From Sphingobacterium sp. BN32 (GTDB taxonomy: Bacteria > Bacteroidota > Bacteroidia > Sphingobacteriales > Sphingobacteriaceae), in assembly GCF_030503615.1 (NCBI RefSeq), contig NZ_CP129963.1, positions 1,488,001-1,552,000 of the forward strand: a stretch of DNA of 64,000 nt. The letters are read 5' to 3'. The number at the start of each line of letters is the position of its first letter. Position 1 is the first letter of the stretch. The position numbers and the translations under genes were made by a program. The notes under the pieces were generated by a model, which saw only the letters and a program-made list of their open reading frames with translations, was not told the DNA's origin and ran no database searches. Positions 22,611-32,142 of this stretch are shown piece after piece.

Positions 22611-24686
22611 TCAATGGAGCAACTTGATCTTGCTTTTCGATTTCAATATCGTTTTGAGGGATGCTATTTTTTCTTGGGCATCAGTGATGTCTGATTGCGA
22701 AAGTGAATCTCCGGCGATATCACGAAGACTATGCATGCTGATATCTGCTGGCGCCAATGCGGCGGCAAGGGGTAAATCGCCCCAATTGATGATGCTTGGA
22801 ATATGTATAGCTTGACTGTAAAAGCTATCTAATTTTGCTTGGCGAACGAGGTAACTGATGGGAGTTTCGTAAGTTTCTACATGGTTGATTTGCTCATTCA
22901 AGGTAGCAGCCAAAATAGAAGCAACTCCTAATTCCTTCTCAGCATGGATTTCGATATTTTGGGGATTAAAATTCTGTTTGATAAAGCTTGCGAGGTGCGC
23001 AATTTGTTCGGTCCATATCCCCATCATACTTCGTCCCAACCAGTGCTGTGAGCGGGAGAGGGTGTGAAGTTTAGGTAATCCATTGTCGAAATTACGCCCT
23101 ACAGAGCTGCTGTTGTTTCCTAAGCCTGTCAGGTCGGACAATAAAACAGCAAATCCTTGGTCTCGATACTTTCGAACTGTATCATTAAGCTGTTTTTTAG
23201 GCAGGTCAGTTGTGAAAATGAGCTTGAATTTTTTTGCTTTTGAGGGGTTAGCGATTAGTGCAAGTAATTCAGTGCCGTTTGGTAATTTGATGTCATATCT
23301 GTCCCATGTTTCATTGATGGAGGTCTTTGTGTTCCGGTATTTTGGAGGAGTTGCGAAATCAATCTGGAGGTGCTTTTGTAATTGCAAAAGCTGTCGATCT
23401 CGATTTATTTTTTTAGGATCGAATTTGGACATTAAATCTGCTGCTGTTTGTTGGCAGTAGGCTTGTGTACTTAAAACTTCTTGCGGCCGCATTCCTTGAT
23501 CGAATACCTGTAGAGTTGATTGGCTAAGCGTTGGAAGTGTTGCATAGTTGCTGCTTTGGGGCGCTTTTTTCTGGATTAAATTTTCGTTGAACCAGGAAAT
23601 CATCGCGTGACGTTGTTCAGCCCAATATCCATGTGTGGTATTGAAGAGTTGGTAAGAGAAGTTTGTTTCTGCATGGTGCAATTTGTAGATCTGATTTGCA
23701 ATTCGATGTGATCGAAACATTTCGCTTGGGAAGAATGCCTTATTGCTGTCGTGAAGGGCATTGAAAAGGCTAAGCTTTCTGGGTGCTATTAAGCCGAGTA
23801 TTTCAGATTCTTCGACAAAAGTCAATCCATCGGGAAGCAATTCGCAAATACAGTTTGCATTCATGACATAGGACTCAAAGGTGCCTACAGAAACGACAGG
23901 TAGGGCGGCTTTAATCCGCTCGTCGACAGCTGCAATCCACATGGTTTGGTTACCACCACCGCTTGCGCCAGTTGCAGCGATAAGGTTTTTATCGACGTAG
24001 GCCAAGGATTCTAACAAATCGACAGCGCGCAGGTTATCGGTAATTTGCATGCCCATTAAGGTCTCGCCAATGTCAATCAGATGGCCTCCCATGTGGGAAC
24101 CGTGGTATTCAAAGTTAAGATGCTCGGTCGTGCGTTCGCCGGCGCCCCAAGGATCGACAAGCAATGCGACATAGCCATTCTTGGCAAGGTCTTGACCTAC
24201 AAGCTGGTAGTTGTCATAGAACTTTCCATTTCTGGAATGCCCCATCATGACTAATACCGCGGGGAATGGTCCGTTGCCTTCCGGTTTATAGAGGTTCGCC
24301 GTTGTAAGGGTTTTAGGACGCGTTTGGAAAGTGATGTTCTTGAGCTCGAAGCCTTCTAGTTTATTGATCTTGTGCTCGGTGTATTTTAATGGCAAATTGT
24401 GAAATCGCTTGTAGTTTGTTTTTTCCTGTATAAATTGGTGGATCGCATTTTTACGAGTTTGCCATTGTTGTAAGTTTTGCGGGGCAATGAACTTTTTAAA
24501 TTGTCTGGCAGCTTCGAGTTTTAAGCCGTTCGCCAAAAGATCCACATCAGAATCATTGACGATTGTCGGGATGCTGTCGTTGTTCTTTGACATATTGATT
24601 TTACCCGAGGGAGAGGGGATTGTTGAGTGTGCTGTAAAAAGCAGCGAGGCGATTACAGCGCTTATTGTTTGTAGTTTGGATTTCAT
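22611..24686 (-). CDS. Secreted two-domain alpha/beta hydrolase (acetyl-xylan-esterase-like), second domain degenerate
   Basis: A 691-residue exported protein. The N-terminal alpha/beta-hydrolase domain (~110-380) shows FPAVLVMMGHSRNGK (oxyanion region), GYVALLVDPWGAGER and the nucleophile elbow ATGASGGGNQT. A candidate acid lies in LFNALHDSNKAFF and the His is in NTTHGYW. The C-terminal half (~440-680) repeats the fold pattern (KFKLIFTTDLPKKQ, GFAVLLSDLTGLGNNSS), but at the elbow position it reads AEKELGVASI, without a GxSxG serine, so it appears inactive. The substrate is probably a carbohydrate ester, by analogy with dienelactone-hydrolase/acetyl xylan esterase relatives. No polysaccharide-utilisation neighbours are present. 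Confidence 0.8.
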   Translation of the reverse strand: MKSKLQTISAVIASLLFTAHSTIPSPSGKINMSKNNDSIPTIVNDSDVDLLANGLKLEAARQFKKFIAPQNLQQWQTRKNAIHQFIQEKTNYKRFHNLPLKYTEHKINKLEGFELKNITFQTRPKTLTTANLYKPEGNGPFPAVLVMMGHSRNGKFYDNYQLVGQDLAKNGYVALLVDPWGAGERTTEHLNFEYHGSHMGGHLIDIGETLMGMQITDNLRAVDLLESLAYVDKNLIAATGASGGGNQTMWIAAVDERIKAALPVVSVGTFESYVMNANCICELLPDGLTFVEESEILGLIAPRKLSLFNALHDSNKAFFPSEMFRSHRIANQIYKLHHAETNFSYQLFNTTHGYWAEQRHAMISWFNENLIQKKAPQSSNYATLPTLSQSTLQVFDQGMRPQEVLSTQAYCQQTAADLMSKFDPKKINRDRQLLQLQKHLQIDFATPPKYRNTKTSINETWDRYDIKLPNGTELLALIANPSKAKKFKLIFTTDLPKKQLNDTVRKYRDQGFAVLLSDLTGLGNNSSSVGRNFDNGLPKLHTLSRSQHWLGRSMMGIWTEQIAHLASFIKQNFNPQNIEIHAEKELGVASILAATLNEQINHVETYETPISYLVRQAKLDSFYSQAIHIPSIINWGDLPLAAALAPADISMHSLRDIAGDSLSQSDITDAQEKIASLKTILKSKSKIKLLH

Positions 24687-24801
24687 AAGCTATTGGTTAG
24701 TGGTTGAGTAATAGCGAGTTCACTATTACAAAATAGCTAAATTAAAACACTAACTGAAATAAAAATGCCGAGAGCGCTGTCGGTGAAAACAAAGAAGCAA
24801 A

Positions 24802-25773
24802 TCAATTGGATTGATTTTCCATGCTGCGCTGAAGTAGGGTGTTCAGGTTTCTTTTCAAGTCATCCGGTTCAATAATCTTTACGAAATCGGCAAACATCAT
24901 TAGCCACCTCGGGAATTCATTGACGATATCTCTGCTTTGGAAGATCATTTCTATAGAATCCCCCACCTGTTTTTCAGAAACAAAGCCGTAGTGCTTTCTT
25001 TCCCATTTCAAATGATTAGCGAGTTTGTGCTCAACGAGGAGTCTAATATGTGTTGTGGAGTGATTCGTTTGGCGATGCTTTTCGATATATTCAGCAATGG
25101 AGATATGCTTCTTGCTGAAATTTGTATCTGTTAAAGTCGCTTCTTGAATTCGATCGCTTCTAAACTGCCGAAAATCATTTCGATAGAGACAGTAAGCAAC
25201 AATGTACCAAAAGCCACCATCGTGGTAGATCCCTATTGGCTCTATCGCCCTCTGACGAGCTTCATCATCCTGTATTCCCTGATATTTGACAATGAGTTTT
25301 TTTTGATGTGAAATACTTTCTAACGTACTGCTTAAGGCATGAGGTACATGCTCAAGAAATGCTGGCATGGACTGTTCTCGCATAATAATTTGATTCTCGA
25401 CTGTTGAAAGCAAATCCTTATCATGGTTTTTAAGAATTGACTTAATTTTTAGCATAGCGGAACCATATTGCTTTGCACTCTCTTTGTCGAGGAACTTTTG
25501 TGTAAGTTTTTCTGTCGCAACGAATGATAGGGCTTCTTCTTTGCTAAAGCTGACAGGAGGGAGCTTGTAGCCGTCCATGATCGAGTAGCCAGCACCGGCT
25601 TCTCCGATAATAGGGACACCCGCTTGTTCTAAGCTTTTTATATCTCGGTAGATTGTTCGTAAGCTAACTTCAAAACGGTCTGCGAGCTCCTGTGCTCGAA
25701 CTACTCGTTTTGATTGTAACTGAATAAGTATTTCTACGATGCGATCGAAACGTTTTTTAAGGTCTACAGACAT
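24802..25773 (-). CDS. YafY-type WYL-domain transcriptional regulator
   Basis: A 323-residue regulator. The N-terminal HTH is QELADRFEVSLRTIYRDIKSLE, followed by GVPIIGEAGAGYSI. The WYL ligand-sensing domain is at ~140-230 (KKLIVKYQGIQDD, AIEPIGIYHDGGFWYIVAYC, FRQFRSDRIQEATLT) and a C-terminal WCX extension ends the protein. Family members often sense nucleotides or small ligands. The start is 16 bp after the stop of the metallo-hydrolase gene on the same strand, so the two form an operon in which the regulator is the second gene. Confidence 0.92.
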   Translation of the reverse strand: MSVDLKKRFDRIVEILIQLQSKRVVRAQELADRFEVSLRTIYRDIKSLEQAGVPIIGEAGAGYSIMDGYKLPPVSFSKEEALSFVATEKLTQKFLDKESAKQYGSAMLKIKSILKNHDKDLLSTVENQIIMREQSMPAFLEHVPHALSSTLESISHQKKLIVKYQGIQDDEARQRAIEPIGIYHDGGFWYIVAYCLYRNDFRQFRSDRIQEATLTDTNFSKKHISIAEYIEKHRQTNHSTTHIRLLVEHKLANHLKWERKHYGFVSEKQVGDSIEMIFQSRDIVNEFPRWLMMFADFVKIIEPDDLKRNLNTLLQRSMENQSN

Positions 25774-25789
25774 TGATTATATGAAGCTT

Positions 25790-26632
25790 TTAAGCGATGT
25801 CCGATAATTTGAAAGTATCTTTAAGACGGATCCCTTTCTCTGTATGTTGGAGCGTGCAACATTCGTGTTCAGCATCATGCTCAAGAATAAGGATGTATTC
25901 ATTATCTACAATTTCTTGCCAATACGACTTTCGTTCGTCCATGGTTACCAAGGGTCTTACATCATAGCTCATCACGTAAGCTAGTGGGATATGGCCAACG
26001 GAAGGAAGGAGATCCGCCATGTAGAGCAACGTTTTGCCTTTGTAGTCGATCTGTGGAAGCATCATCGCTTCTGTATGTCCGTAGGCATAACGCATTTTAA
26101 TGTTGCTATCATAATGCGGTTGATCTTCAGATATAAAATTAAGTTGACCGGATTCTTGGATAGGCAGAATATTTTCTTTTAAGAAGGATGCTCTTTCTCG
26201 AGGATTCGGTTCAATAGTAGCCCAATTCCAATGCTTCTCGTTTGACCAAAAGCGAGCATTCTTAAATGCTGGCACCAATTTTTCACCTTGGCGTATGATT
26301 GCACCACCACAATGGTCAAAATGTAGGTGTGTTAATATGACATCTGTTATATCATCCCGGTGGAAGCCATGTCTGGCTAGAGAGTTGTCTAATGTGTCAT
26401 CTCCGTGGAGGAAATAGTGTCCGAAGAACTTTGCATCTTGTTTATCGCCTAATGCAGTATCAACTAGGGTAAGGCGTTTTCCATCCTCAATTAAGAGGAG
26501 GCGTGTAGCCCAAGTACAAAGATTATTACTATCAGCGGGATTTGTTTTCTGCCAAATCGACTTCGGAACAACGCCAAACATCGCTCCACCATCAAGCTTA
26601 AAAAATCCCGTATCAATTGTATATAGTTTCAT
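25790..26632 (-). CDS. MBL-fold metallo-hydrolase (lactonase-like)
   Basis: A 280-residue zinc hydrolase with the signature THLHFDHCGG (His102, His104, Asp106, His107) and the later metal ligands in AYGHTEAM and a final ILEHDAEHE region. The size and the N-terminal substrate loop resemble AHL-lactonase/AiiA-type and related MBL enzymes, but the residues that would set specificity cannot be judged. No signal peptide, so cytoplasmic. It is co-transcribed with the WYL regulator that follows 16 bp downstream, which suggests the regulator responds to its substrate or product. Confidence 0.88.
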   Translation of the reverse strand: MKLYTIDTGFFKLDGGAMFGVVPKSIWQKTNPADSNNLCTWATRLLLIEDGKRLTLVDTALGDKQDAKFFGHYFLHGDDTLDNSLARHGFHRDDITDVILTHLHFDHCGGAIIRQGEKLVPAFKNARFWSNEKHWNWATIEPNPRERASFLKENILPIQESGQLNFISEDQPHYDSNIKMRYAYGHTEAMMLPQIDYKGKTLLYMADLLPSVGHIPLAYVMSYDVRPLVTMDERKSYWQEIVDNEYILILEHDAEHECCTLQHTEKGIRLKDTFKLSDIA

Positions 26633-26800
26633 ACCGCATTACTTTTACTGATTAAGGTATAAAATTGCTGTTTTCGTTTTTGTAAAGCAAACTACGTGCG
26701 AATGTTTTTTTGACTTTGTTAAGAATCACTAAGTATTTTATATGAAGTAGAAGAGTAGTTCGTTTTCACATTTATTCAAAATACGCATTTTTATAAACAG

Positions 26801-26829
26801 AAGAGGCTGTCCAAAACGGACAGCCTCTT
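26801..26829. terminator. Rho-independent terminator behind glutamine synthetase III
   Basis: A perfect 12-bp stem, AAGAGGCTGTCC (26801-26812) with GGACAGCCTCTT (26818-26829), over a 5-nt loop. The plus side has GATTGTTTTTTT; the minus side, where the synthetase transcript would end, is only moderately T-rich. Confidence 0.82.
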
Positions 26830-26849
26830 GATTGTTTTTTTATATTCTC

Positions 26850-29039
26850 TTAGTGAATGAACAATAGTTCTCTTAACTTTGGAAGAGGCCATTTAGCGTC
26901 ATCTACTAGCTTTTCTAGCTTATTTACATGATAACGGATTTCATCAAAAAATGGTTTAACCACCTCATCATATGCAATTGCTTTCTCACGAACGTCGTCA
27001 ATTGTATTTGCTTTTTTACGTGCTTGGCGCATTTCTTCAGCTTTTTCTAAGATTGTGTTGACATGTTTAGAGATGCGCTCCAAGTAATTTAGCTGTGAGC
27101 TATAAGACTCTTTTGGTAAGCCAAGATCTTTTAAACCCTTAACATTTTGGATTAATTCATTTTGATAAGTCAAGCATGCCGGAGCAATTTGACTTGTGAC
27201 AACCTCACCAATTACACGAGCTTCAATTTGTAGTTTTTTGAAGAAGTTTTCCAACAATATCTCATGTCTAGCTTCAGATTCACGTTTAGTATATATCCCT
27301 AATGCCTCGAATAATTCCAAAGATTCAGGAGTTACATAGACGTCCAAAGACTTAGGCGTAGATTTGATATTCGACAAACCACGAGCTGCAGCTTCGATTT
27401 CCCATTCTTCGCTGTATCCATTTCCTTCAAAACGAATAGCCTTCGAATCTTTAATGTATTTACGTACTACGTTTAAGATTGCTAAATCTTTCTTGGTCCC
27501 TTTTTTAATTTGTTTATCAACCTCAGTTTTGAACTCTATTAATTGAGTCGCAACAATTGCATTTAACACGGTCATTGGCAATGCCGAGTTAGCTGAAGAA
27601 CCAACAGCGCGGAATTCGAATTTATTTCCTGTAAATGCGAAAGGAGAAGTACGGTTTCTGTCGGTATTATCTAATTTCAAATCTGGAATCTTAGGAATAC
27701 CATGCCATAAGTTTGCCTCAGATTTCACTTTTTTAGCAACACGAGCCGATTCAACCTCTTCTAAGATCTCATCTAACTGAGAGCCCAAAAAGATTGAGAT
27801 AATAGCTGGAGGGGCTTCATTAGCACCCAATCGGTGATCGTTTGAGTGGCTAGCGATAGAAGCGCGTAGTAAATCTGCATGTTCGAAAACAGCTTTGATC
27901 GTATTTACGAAGAATGTCAAGAACATTAAGTTGTTCTTTGGAGTTTTGCCTGGTGAAAGTAAATTGACACCTGTATTCGTAATTAATGACCAGTTGTTAT
28001 GTTTTCCCGAACCGTTAACACCACTGTACGGTTTTTCATGTAACAACACTTTGAAGTTATGACGCAGTGCAACTTGCTCCATCACGTTCATCAACAATTG
28101 GTTATGATCGATCGCCAAGTTAATCTCTTCGAACATCGGTGCACACTCAAATTGCGATGGAGCAACTTCATTGTGACGAGTTTTCAAAGGGATACCTAAT
28201 TTCAAAGCTTCGTTCTCAAGATCGACCATATAAGCAAGTACACGTTCCGGGATAGCTCCGAAATAGTGATCTTCTAACTGTTGTCCTTTTGCAGACATGT
28301 GGCCAAATAACGTACGACCAGTGAGTTGAAGATCAGGACGAGCATTATATAGCGCTAAATCGACTAAGAAGTACTCTTGTTCGATACCCAGCGACGCATT
28401 TACCTTCGTTACTGACTTATCGAAATATTGAGCTACTTCGGTCGCTGCTTTATCAATAGACGCAATTGCTTTTAATAAAGGTGCTTTGTAATCTAAAGAT
28501 TCTCCCGTATAAGAAACAAATACAGTAGGAATACATAAAGTCTTACCAGCTGATGTTTCAAAAATGAAAGCTGGAGAGGATGGATCCCAAGCAGTGTAGC
28601 CTCTTGCCTCAAACGTATTACGGATTCCTCCATTCGGAAAAGAGGAAGCATCAGGCTCTTGTTGTACAAGTGCATCCGCTGTGAACTTTTCGATAGCACT
28701 TCCGTCTGAATCTGGTTCAAAGAATGAATCATGTTTTTCTGCAGTAGACCCTGTAAGCGGTTGGAACCAGTGTGTGTAGTGCGTCGTGCCGTTCTCAATT
28801 GCCCAAGCTTTCATCGCCTGTGCTATATATTCCGCCATATCACGTGTAATCTGTTTTCCTTCATCAATAACAGTGGTAAGCTCTTTGTAAATAGTCTTTG
28901 GTAAGTATTCTCTCATCTTTAAGATGGTGAATACATTTTTTCCATAGATGTTTACTGCTCTCTCTGCTGTGACGTTTGTTTTTGAAGCGAAAATATGTTT
29001 CGTTGCCTCTTCAACTGCTTTAAATCTGCTGTTTGACAT
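26850..29039 (-). CDS. glnN: Glutamine synthetase type III
   Basis: Makes glutamine from glutamate, ammonia and ATP. The 729-residue length and sequence are those of the GSIII class common in Bacteroidota. Features include an N-terminal GSIII domain (FTILKMREYLPKTIYKELTTVI), the GIEQEYFLVD metal-site strand, LKTRHNEVAPSQFECAPMFEE, a HEKPYSGVNGSGKHNNWSL ATP/glutamate loop and NRTSPFAFTGNKFEFRAVGSS. The C-terminal coiled helical extension (EKAEEMRQARKKA) is characteristic. It is a single-gene unit with its own promoter (-7 box 29102-29109) and terminator. No PII protein or transporter adjoins it. Confidence 0.95.
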   Translation of the reverse strand: MSNSRFKAVEEATKHIFASKTNVTAERAVNIYGKNVFTILKMREYLPKTIYKELTTVIDEGKQITRDMAEYIAQAMKAWAIENGTTHYTHWFQPLTGSTAEKHDSFFEPDSDGSAIEKFTADALVQQEPDASSFPNGGIRNTFEARGYTAWDPSSPAFIFETSAGKTLCIPTVFVSYTGESLDYKAPLLKAIASIDKAATEVAQYFDKSVTKVNASLGIEQEYFLVDLALYNARPDLQLTGRTLFGHMSAKGQQLEDHYFGAIPERVLAYMVDLENEALKLGIPLKTRHNEVAPSQFECAPMFEEINLAIDHNQLLMNVMEQVALRHNFKVLLHEKPYSGVNGSGKHNNWSLITNTGVNLLSPGKTPKNNLMFLTFFVNTIKAVFEHADLLRASIASHSNDHRLGANEAPPAIISIFLGSQLDEILEEVESARVAKKVKSEANLWHGIPKIPDLKLDNTDRNRTSPFAFTGNKFEFRAVGSSANSALPMTVLNAIVATQLIEFKTEVDKQIKKGTKKDLAILNVVRKYIKDSKAIRFEGNGYSEEWEIEAAARGLSNIKSTPKSLDVYVTPESLELFEALGIYTKRESEARHEILLENFFKKLQIEARVIGEVVTSQIAPACLTYQNELIQNVKGLKDLGLPKESYSSQLNYLERISKHVNTILEKAEEMRQARKKANTIDDVREKAIAYDEVVKPFFDEIRYHVNKLEKLVDDAKWPLPKLRELLFIH

Positions 29040-29101
29040 GATTGTAGAATTATCTATTCTTTGTTTATGTTGATTGTTCCGTGTTTTTGTAAAAACTTTT
29101 T

Positions 29102-29109
29102 CAAAAATA
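29102..29109 (-). promoter_or_regulatory. -7 promoter box TATTTTTG of glnN
   Basis: Perfect TAnnTTTG on the minus strand about 63 bp upstream of the start codon. No clear -33 TTG at the right spacing was found. The region around it is very AT-rich. Confidence 0.45.
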
Positions 29110-29180
29110 TGTCAAAAACATATAAATCCGATAATTTTTTTGAAAAAAATAAGAAAAATGACAATTCGAAACCCATAAAA

Positions 29181-29225
29181 AATAAAAAAGGGCGAAAAAA
29201 CTAGTTTTGTTCGCCCTTTTTTATT
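29181..29225 (-). terminator. Strong Rho-independent terminator of the S9 peptidase gene
   Basis: AATAAAAAAGGGCGAA (29181-29196) pairs perfectly with TTCGCCCTTTTTTATT (29210-29225). Runs of A and T on both sides allow function in both directions. It ends the peptidase transcript read from the minus strand. Confidence 0.88.
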
Positions 29226-29238
29226 GTGGATTTACAAA

Positions 29239-32046
29239 TTAATCGACTTCAAGTCCCCAATCTATTCCTTTTTCAGTTGCTTTGACACCTTTTTTAATCC
29301 AATTAGCTGCCGGTGCACCCTTTAAAAAGTGATCAAAGAATTGCGCTTCGCGTATTTGTATATCTTTTCTATTCTGACGTTGCATTAAATTATGTCCATC
29401 TCCATTATAATTTAATAACCAAACGGGCTTATTCAAACGTCTAAGCGCAGTGAAAAATTCGATACCCTGATACCATGGCACAGCTCCGTCATTATCATTA
29501 TGCATGATCGCGACAGGTGTATTGACACGATCCATAAAGAACAGCGGAGAATTCTCTATATATAGGTCACGAGCTTCCCACAAGGGCTTTCCGATACGAC
29601 TTTGTGTATTCTCGTATTGGAATTGGCGGGAGATACCAGTACCCCAACGAATTCCGCCATAGGCCGAAGTCATATTTACTACAGGTGCTCCCGACCATGC
29701 CGCCGCGTACATGTCAGTGCGTGTAATTAAATGTGCGACTTGATATCCGCCCCAGCTCTGTCCTTGAATTCCCATCTTTGTTGAATCCACCCAGCTATTA
29801 TTGCGAGCCAAATAATGCATGCCCGAATTGATATACTCTTCAGCTGATCTTCCAGGATAGCCTGTTTCATAGCGAATATCAGGCGTAAATACTAAATATC
29901 CGTTACTCACAAAGTAGGGGATATTTAAGCGCGATGGAGTAGGAGCAGGCGCTTGATAGGTATATAGACCATCCGTCAACTTCTCATAGAAATAAGCGAT
30001 GATAGGATATTTCTTATTTGGATCAAAATCTTCGGGTTTATATAAGATACCTTCCGCTTGATGTCCATTTGGAGTAGTCCATGATACAATTTCTGCAGTC
30101 ATCCAATTGTAGTCTGCTTGTTGAGGATTTATGTCCGTCAATCGCTGTTCTTGTTTGAAAGCAGTCAGTACATAAACATCAGGGCTCGCTTTCGTATCTT
30201 CTTTGGTGTAAATTATATTGTTTATCTTTTGATCCGCAGCAATCATTTTATAAGTATATGGCCCCGTCCAAAGTTGCTCAATATTCTTTTTCCCTAATTG
30301 ATATAAGCCGGCATACTTGTTTTTAGTATTGAACCCTGACAAGTAAATCGGTTGGGTCTCATCGATATAAGATGTTCTAACTCTAGGATCTTCGATTGCT
30401 GTTAACCGTTGAATTCTATAAGTTATCTTTTGCTCTCTGCCTTTGCCATGGGTAAATTCGCGCTTTACTTTGCCATCTAAACTGAATTTCCAAACATCGT
30501 AACGGTCATTGATGAACACATTCTTGGCGTCATTGCTCCATCCTACAATTCCGTAAGCACCCGGTAGAGCCGGAACGTCATTCTCCTCATCAACAAAACT
30601 AACCGAGATACCTTCGTTAAGTTGTTTTACAGTTTCCGATTCGATATGAAAGCTATACCAATTCGCATTTTCTTTATTAAAATATACGACATAATCACCT
30701 TTTGGAGCTAAATGTGCCGAACCGGAGAGATTCTTAGCAACCAATTTATTTTTTCCGTTAATTAATGAAATGACATAAACATCCGATCTCGTCTCGCCAT
30801 CCCATTGTGATGAGATACGATAGCCGAGGTCACTGCTCGCTAATGCCCATTCATTATCCGCATCGTCTGTAAAACTAATTCTATTATAGGTGTCGTCTGA
30901 TATGGGGGTTACTTTTCCGCCTTTCTTCGGTAGAATCATGGCTGTAAAACTTCGCATTTGGTCACGGCGGGTATTCAGCAATTGCGTAGGTTGCAAATAA
31001 TCATCTTGCCAATGCCAGATATCCACTTTCGCATTCTCAAAATCTACCAATGTCGTATCTTTCACTCGCGGAACTGGGGCAAGGCCAAAGAACAAGCGAT
31101 TTCCAGATTTACTAAAATTTAAAGAAGCATCGCCAGATATATACCACTTATCAGGAACGCCTGCTGACCGTTGATCTGCTAGAATACTCGCCGTATCCTG
31201 GTTTGCCGTATAATAATATAGTTTGAAATCTTTCAATAAGGCCTTCTCAGGACTTTTATCTGCAAGAAATGTAAATTGCTTGCCAGCGTCGTCGAAAGTA
31301 AATTGCTTATAGATCCCTTTGCCATTACTGATCTTCTTTAACTTTTTAGAAGCGATCTCGTATAGATACAAACCCGCCTCATTCAATGAATCCTTATCTG
31401 CACCTTTCTTTGTGAATATGAAATATTGCTCGTCATTGCTGATTTGGAAGTTCTCTGCTTTAATAAAGTTGGTAGTATCGCCAGACTGCAGATGCAACAA
31501 ATGCACTACCGGAGTAGGTTTTTCCTTTTTAGCATTCGACGATTTACTTGCTGTACTGTCCTTTTCTACCTTCTTACCGGGTATGACCGTTTCGCTAGCA
31601 ATGGCTATATACTTACTGCCTTTGCGGGGCAAATGGTAGCTTTTAAAATTTGGATATCGACTCGCTGAATTCTTGGACAGATTGTATACTAACAAGGTGT
31701 CTTTCGGCATATCATCCGGCTTCTTCTTTTTGATACGAGCTTCCCTCGTTTCCTTAAAGAATGGTTTTACCGTACTGATTAAGAATTGTTCGTCCTCGGT
31801 CAATCGCACGTCTGTCCCTCTAGGAATACTTAAAAGAAGTTGATTCCTACTGTTTTTAACCTCCGTTAGATTATCGCCTTCCTGCGGACTGATCGTATAG
31901 TGGATAATGTTTCCAGACTTGCTAATCTCTGCCCGGCTAATGGATTTCCAATTATCATAAACTGAGTGATCAAGTGGTTTCTTTTGTGCATAAATACCTG
32001 AAACCAGTGAGAAACTCAATAATAAAAGACTGTATTTTTGTTTCAT
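29239..32046 (-). CDS. Secreted S9 family prolyl oligopeptidase-like peptidase
   Basis: A 935-residue exported serine peptidase. Start set at 32046 (MKQKYSLLLLSFSLVSGIYAQ), which gives a clean signal peptide; an upstream ATG at 32082 would add 12 residues. The N-terminal ~640 residues form a beta-propeller-like region. The catalytic alpha/beta-hydrolase domain is C-terminal, with nucleophile motif GIQGQSWGGYQ, acid in MHNDNDGAVPW and His in NGDGHNLMQ. It would cleave short peptides in the periplasm or outside the cell, perhaps in peptide scavenging. Larger than E. coli relatives but usual for Bacteroidota. Divergent from the SIMPL gene. Confidence 0.92.
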   Translation of the reverse strand: MKQKYSLLLLSFSLVSGIYAQKKPLDHSVYDNWKSISRAEISKSGNIIHYTISPQEGDNLTEVKNSRNQLLLSIPRGTDVRLTEDEQFLISTVKPFFKETREARIKKKKPDDMPKDTLLVYNLSKNSASRYPNFKSYHLPRKGSKYIAIASETVIPGKKVEKDSTASKSSNAKKEKPTPVVHLLHLQSGDTTNFIKAENFQISNDEQYFIFTKKGADKDSLNEAGLYLYEIASKKLKKISNGKGIYKQFTFDDAGKQFTFLADKSPEKALLKDFKLYYYTANQDTASILADQRSAGVPDKWYISGDASLNFSKSGNRLFFGLAPVPRVKDTTLVDFENAKVDIWHWQDDYLQPTQLLNTRRDQMRSFTAMILPKKGGKVTPISDDTYNRISFTDDADNEWALASSDLGYRISSQWDGETRSDVYVISLINGKNKLVAKNLSGSAHLAPKGDYVVYFNKENANWYSFHIESETVKQLNEGISVSFVDEENDVPALPGAYGIVGWSNDAKNVFINDRYDVWKFSLDGKVKREFTHGKGREQKITYRIQRLTAIEDPRVRTSYIDETQPIYLSGFNTKNKYAGLYQLGKKNIEQLWTGPYTYKMIAADQKINNIIYTKEDTKASPDVYVLTAFKQEQRLTDINPQQADYNWMTAEIVSWTTPNGHQAEGILYKPEDFDPNKKYPIIAYFYEKLTDGLYTYQAPAPTPSRLNIPYFVSNGYLVFTPDIRYETGYPGRSAEEYINSGMHYLARNNSWVDSTKMGIQGQSWGGYQVAHLITRTDMYAAAWSGAPVVNMTSAYGGIRWGTGISRQFQYENTQSRIGKPLWEARDLYIENSPLFFMDRVNTPVAIMHNDNDGAVPWYQGIEFFTALRRLNKPVWLLNYNGDGHNLMQRQNRKDIQIREAQFFDHFLKGAPAANWIKKGVKATEKGIDWGLEVD

Positions 32047-32142
32047 AAATTGATAGAAATAGGTAGCCCCAATATTAATCAAAAAATGCTAACTTAGGTT
32101 ATCGCACTCTATAACATTTTTAATATAAAACGGATTTAGCTT

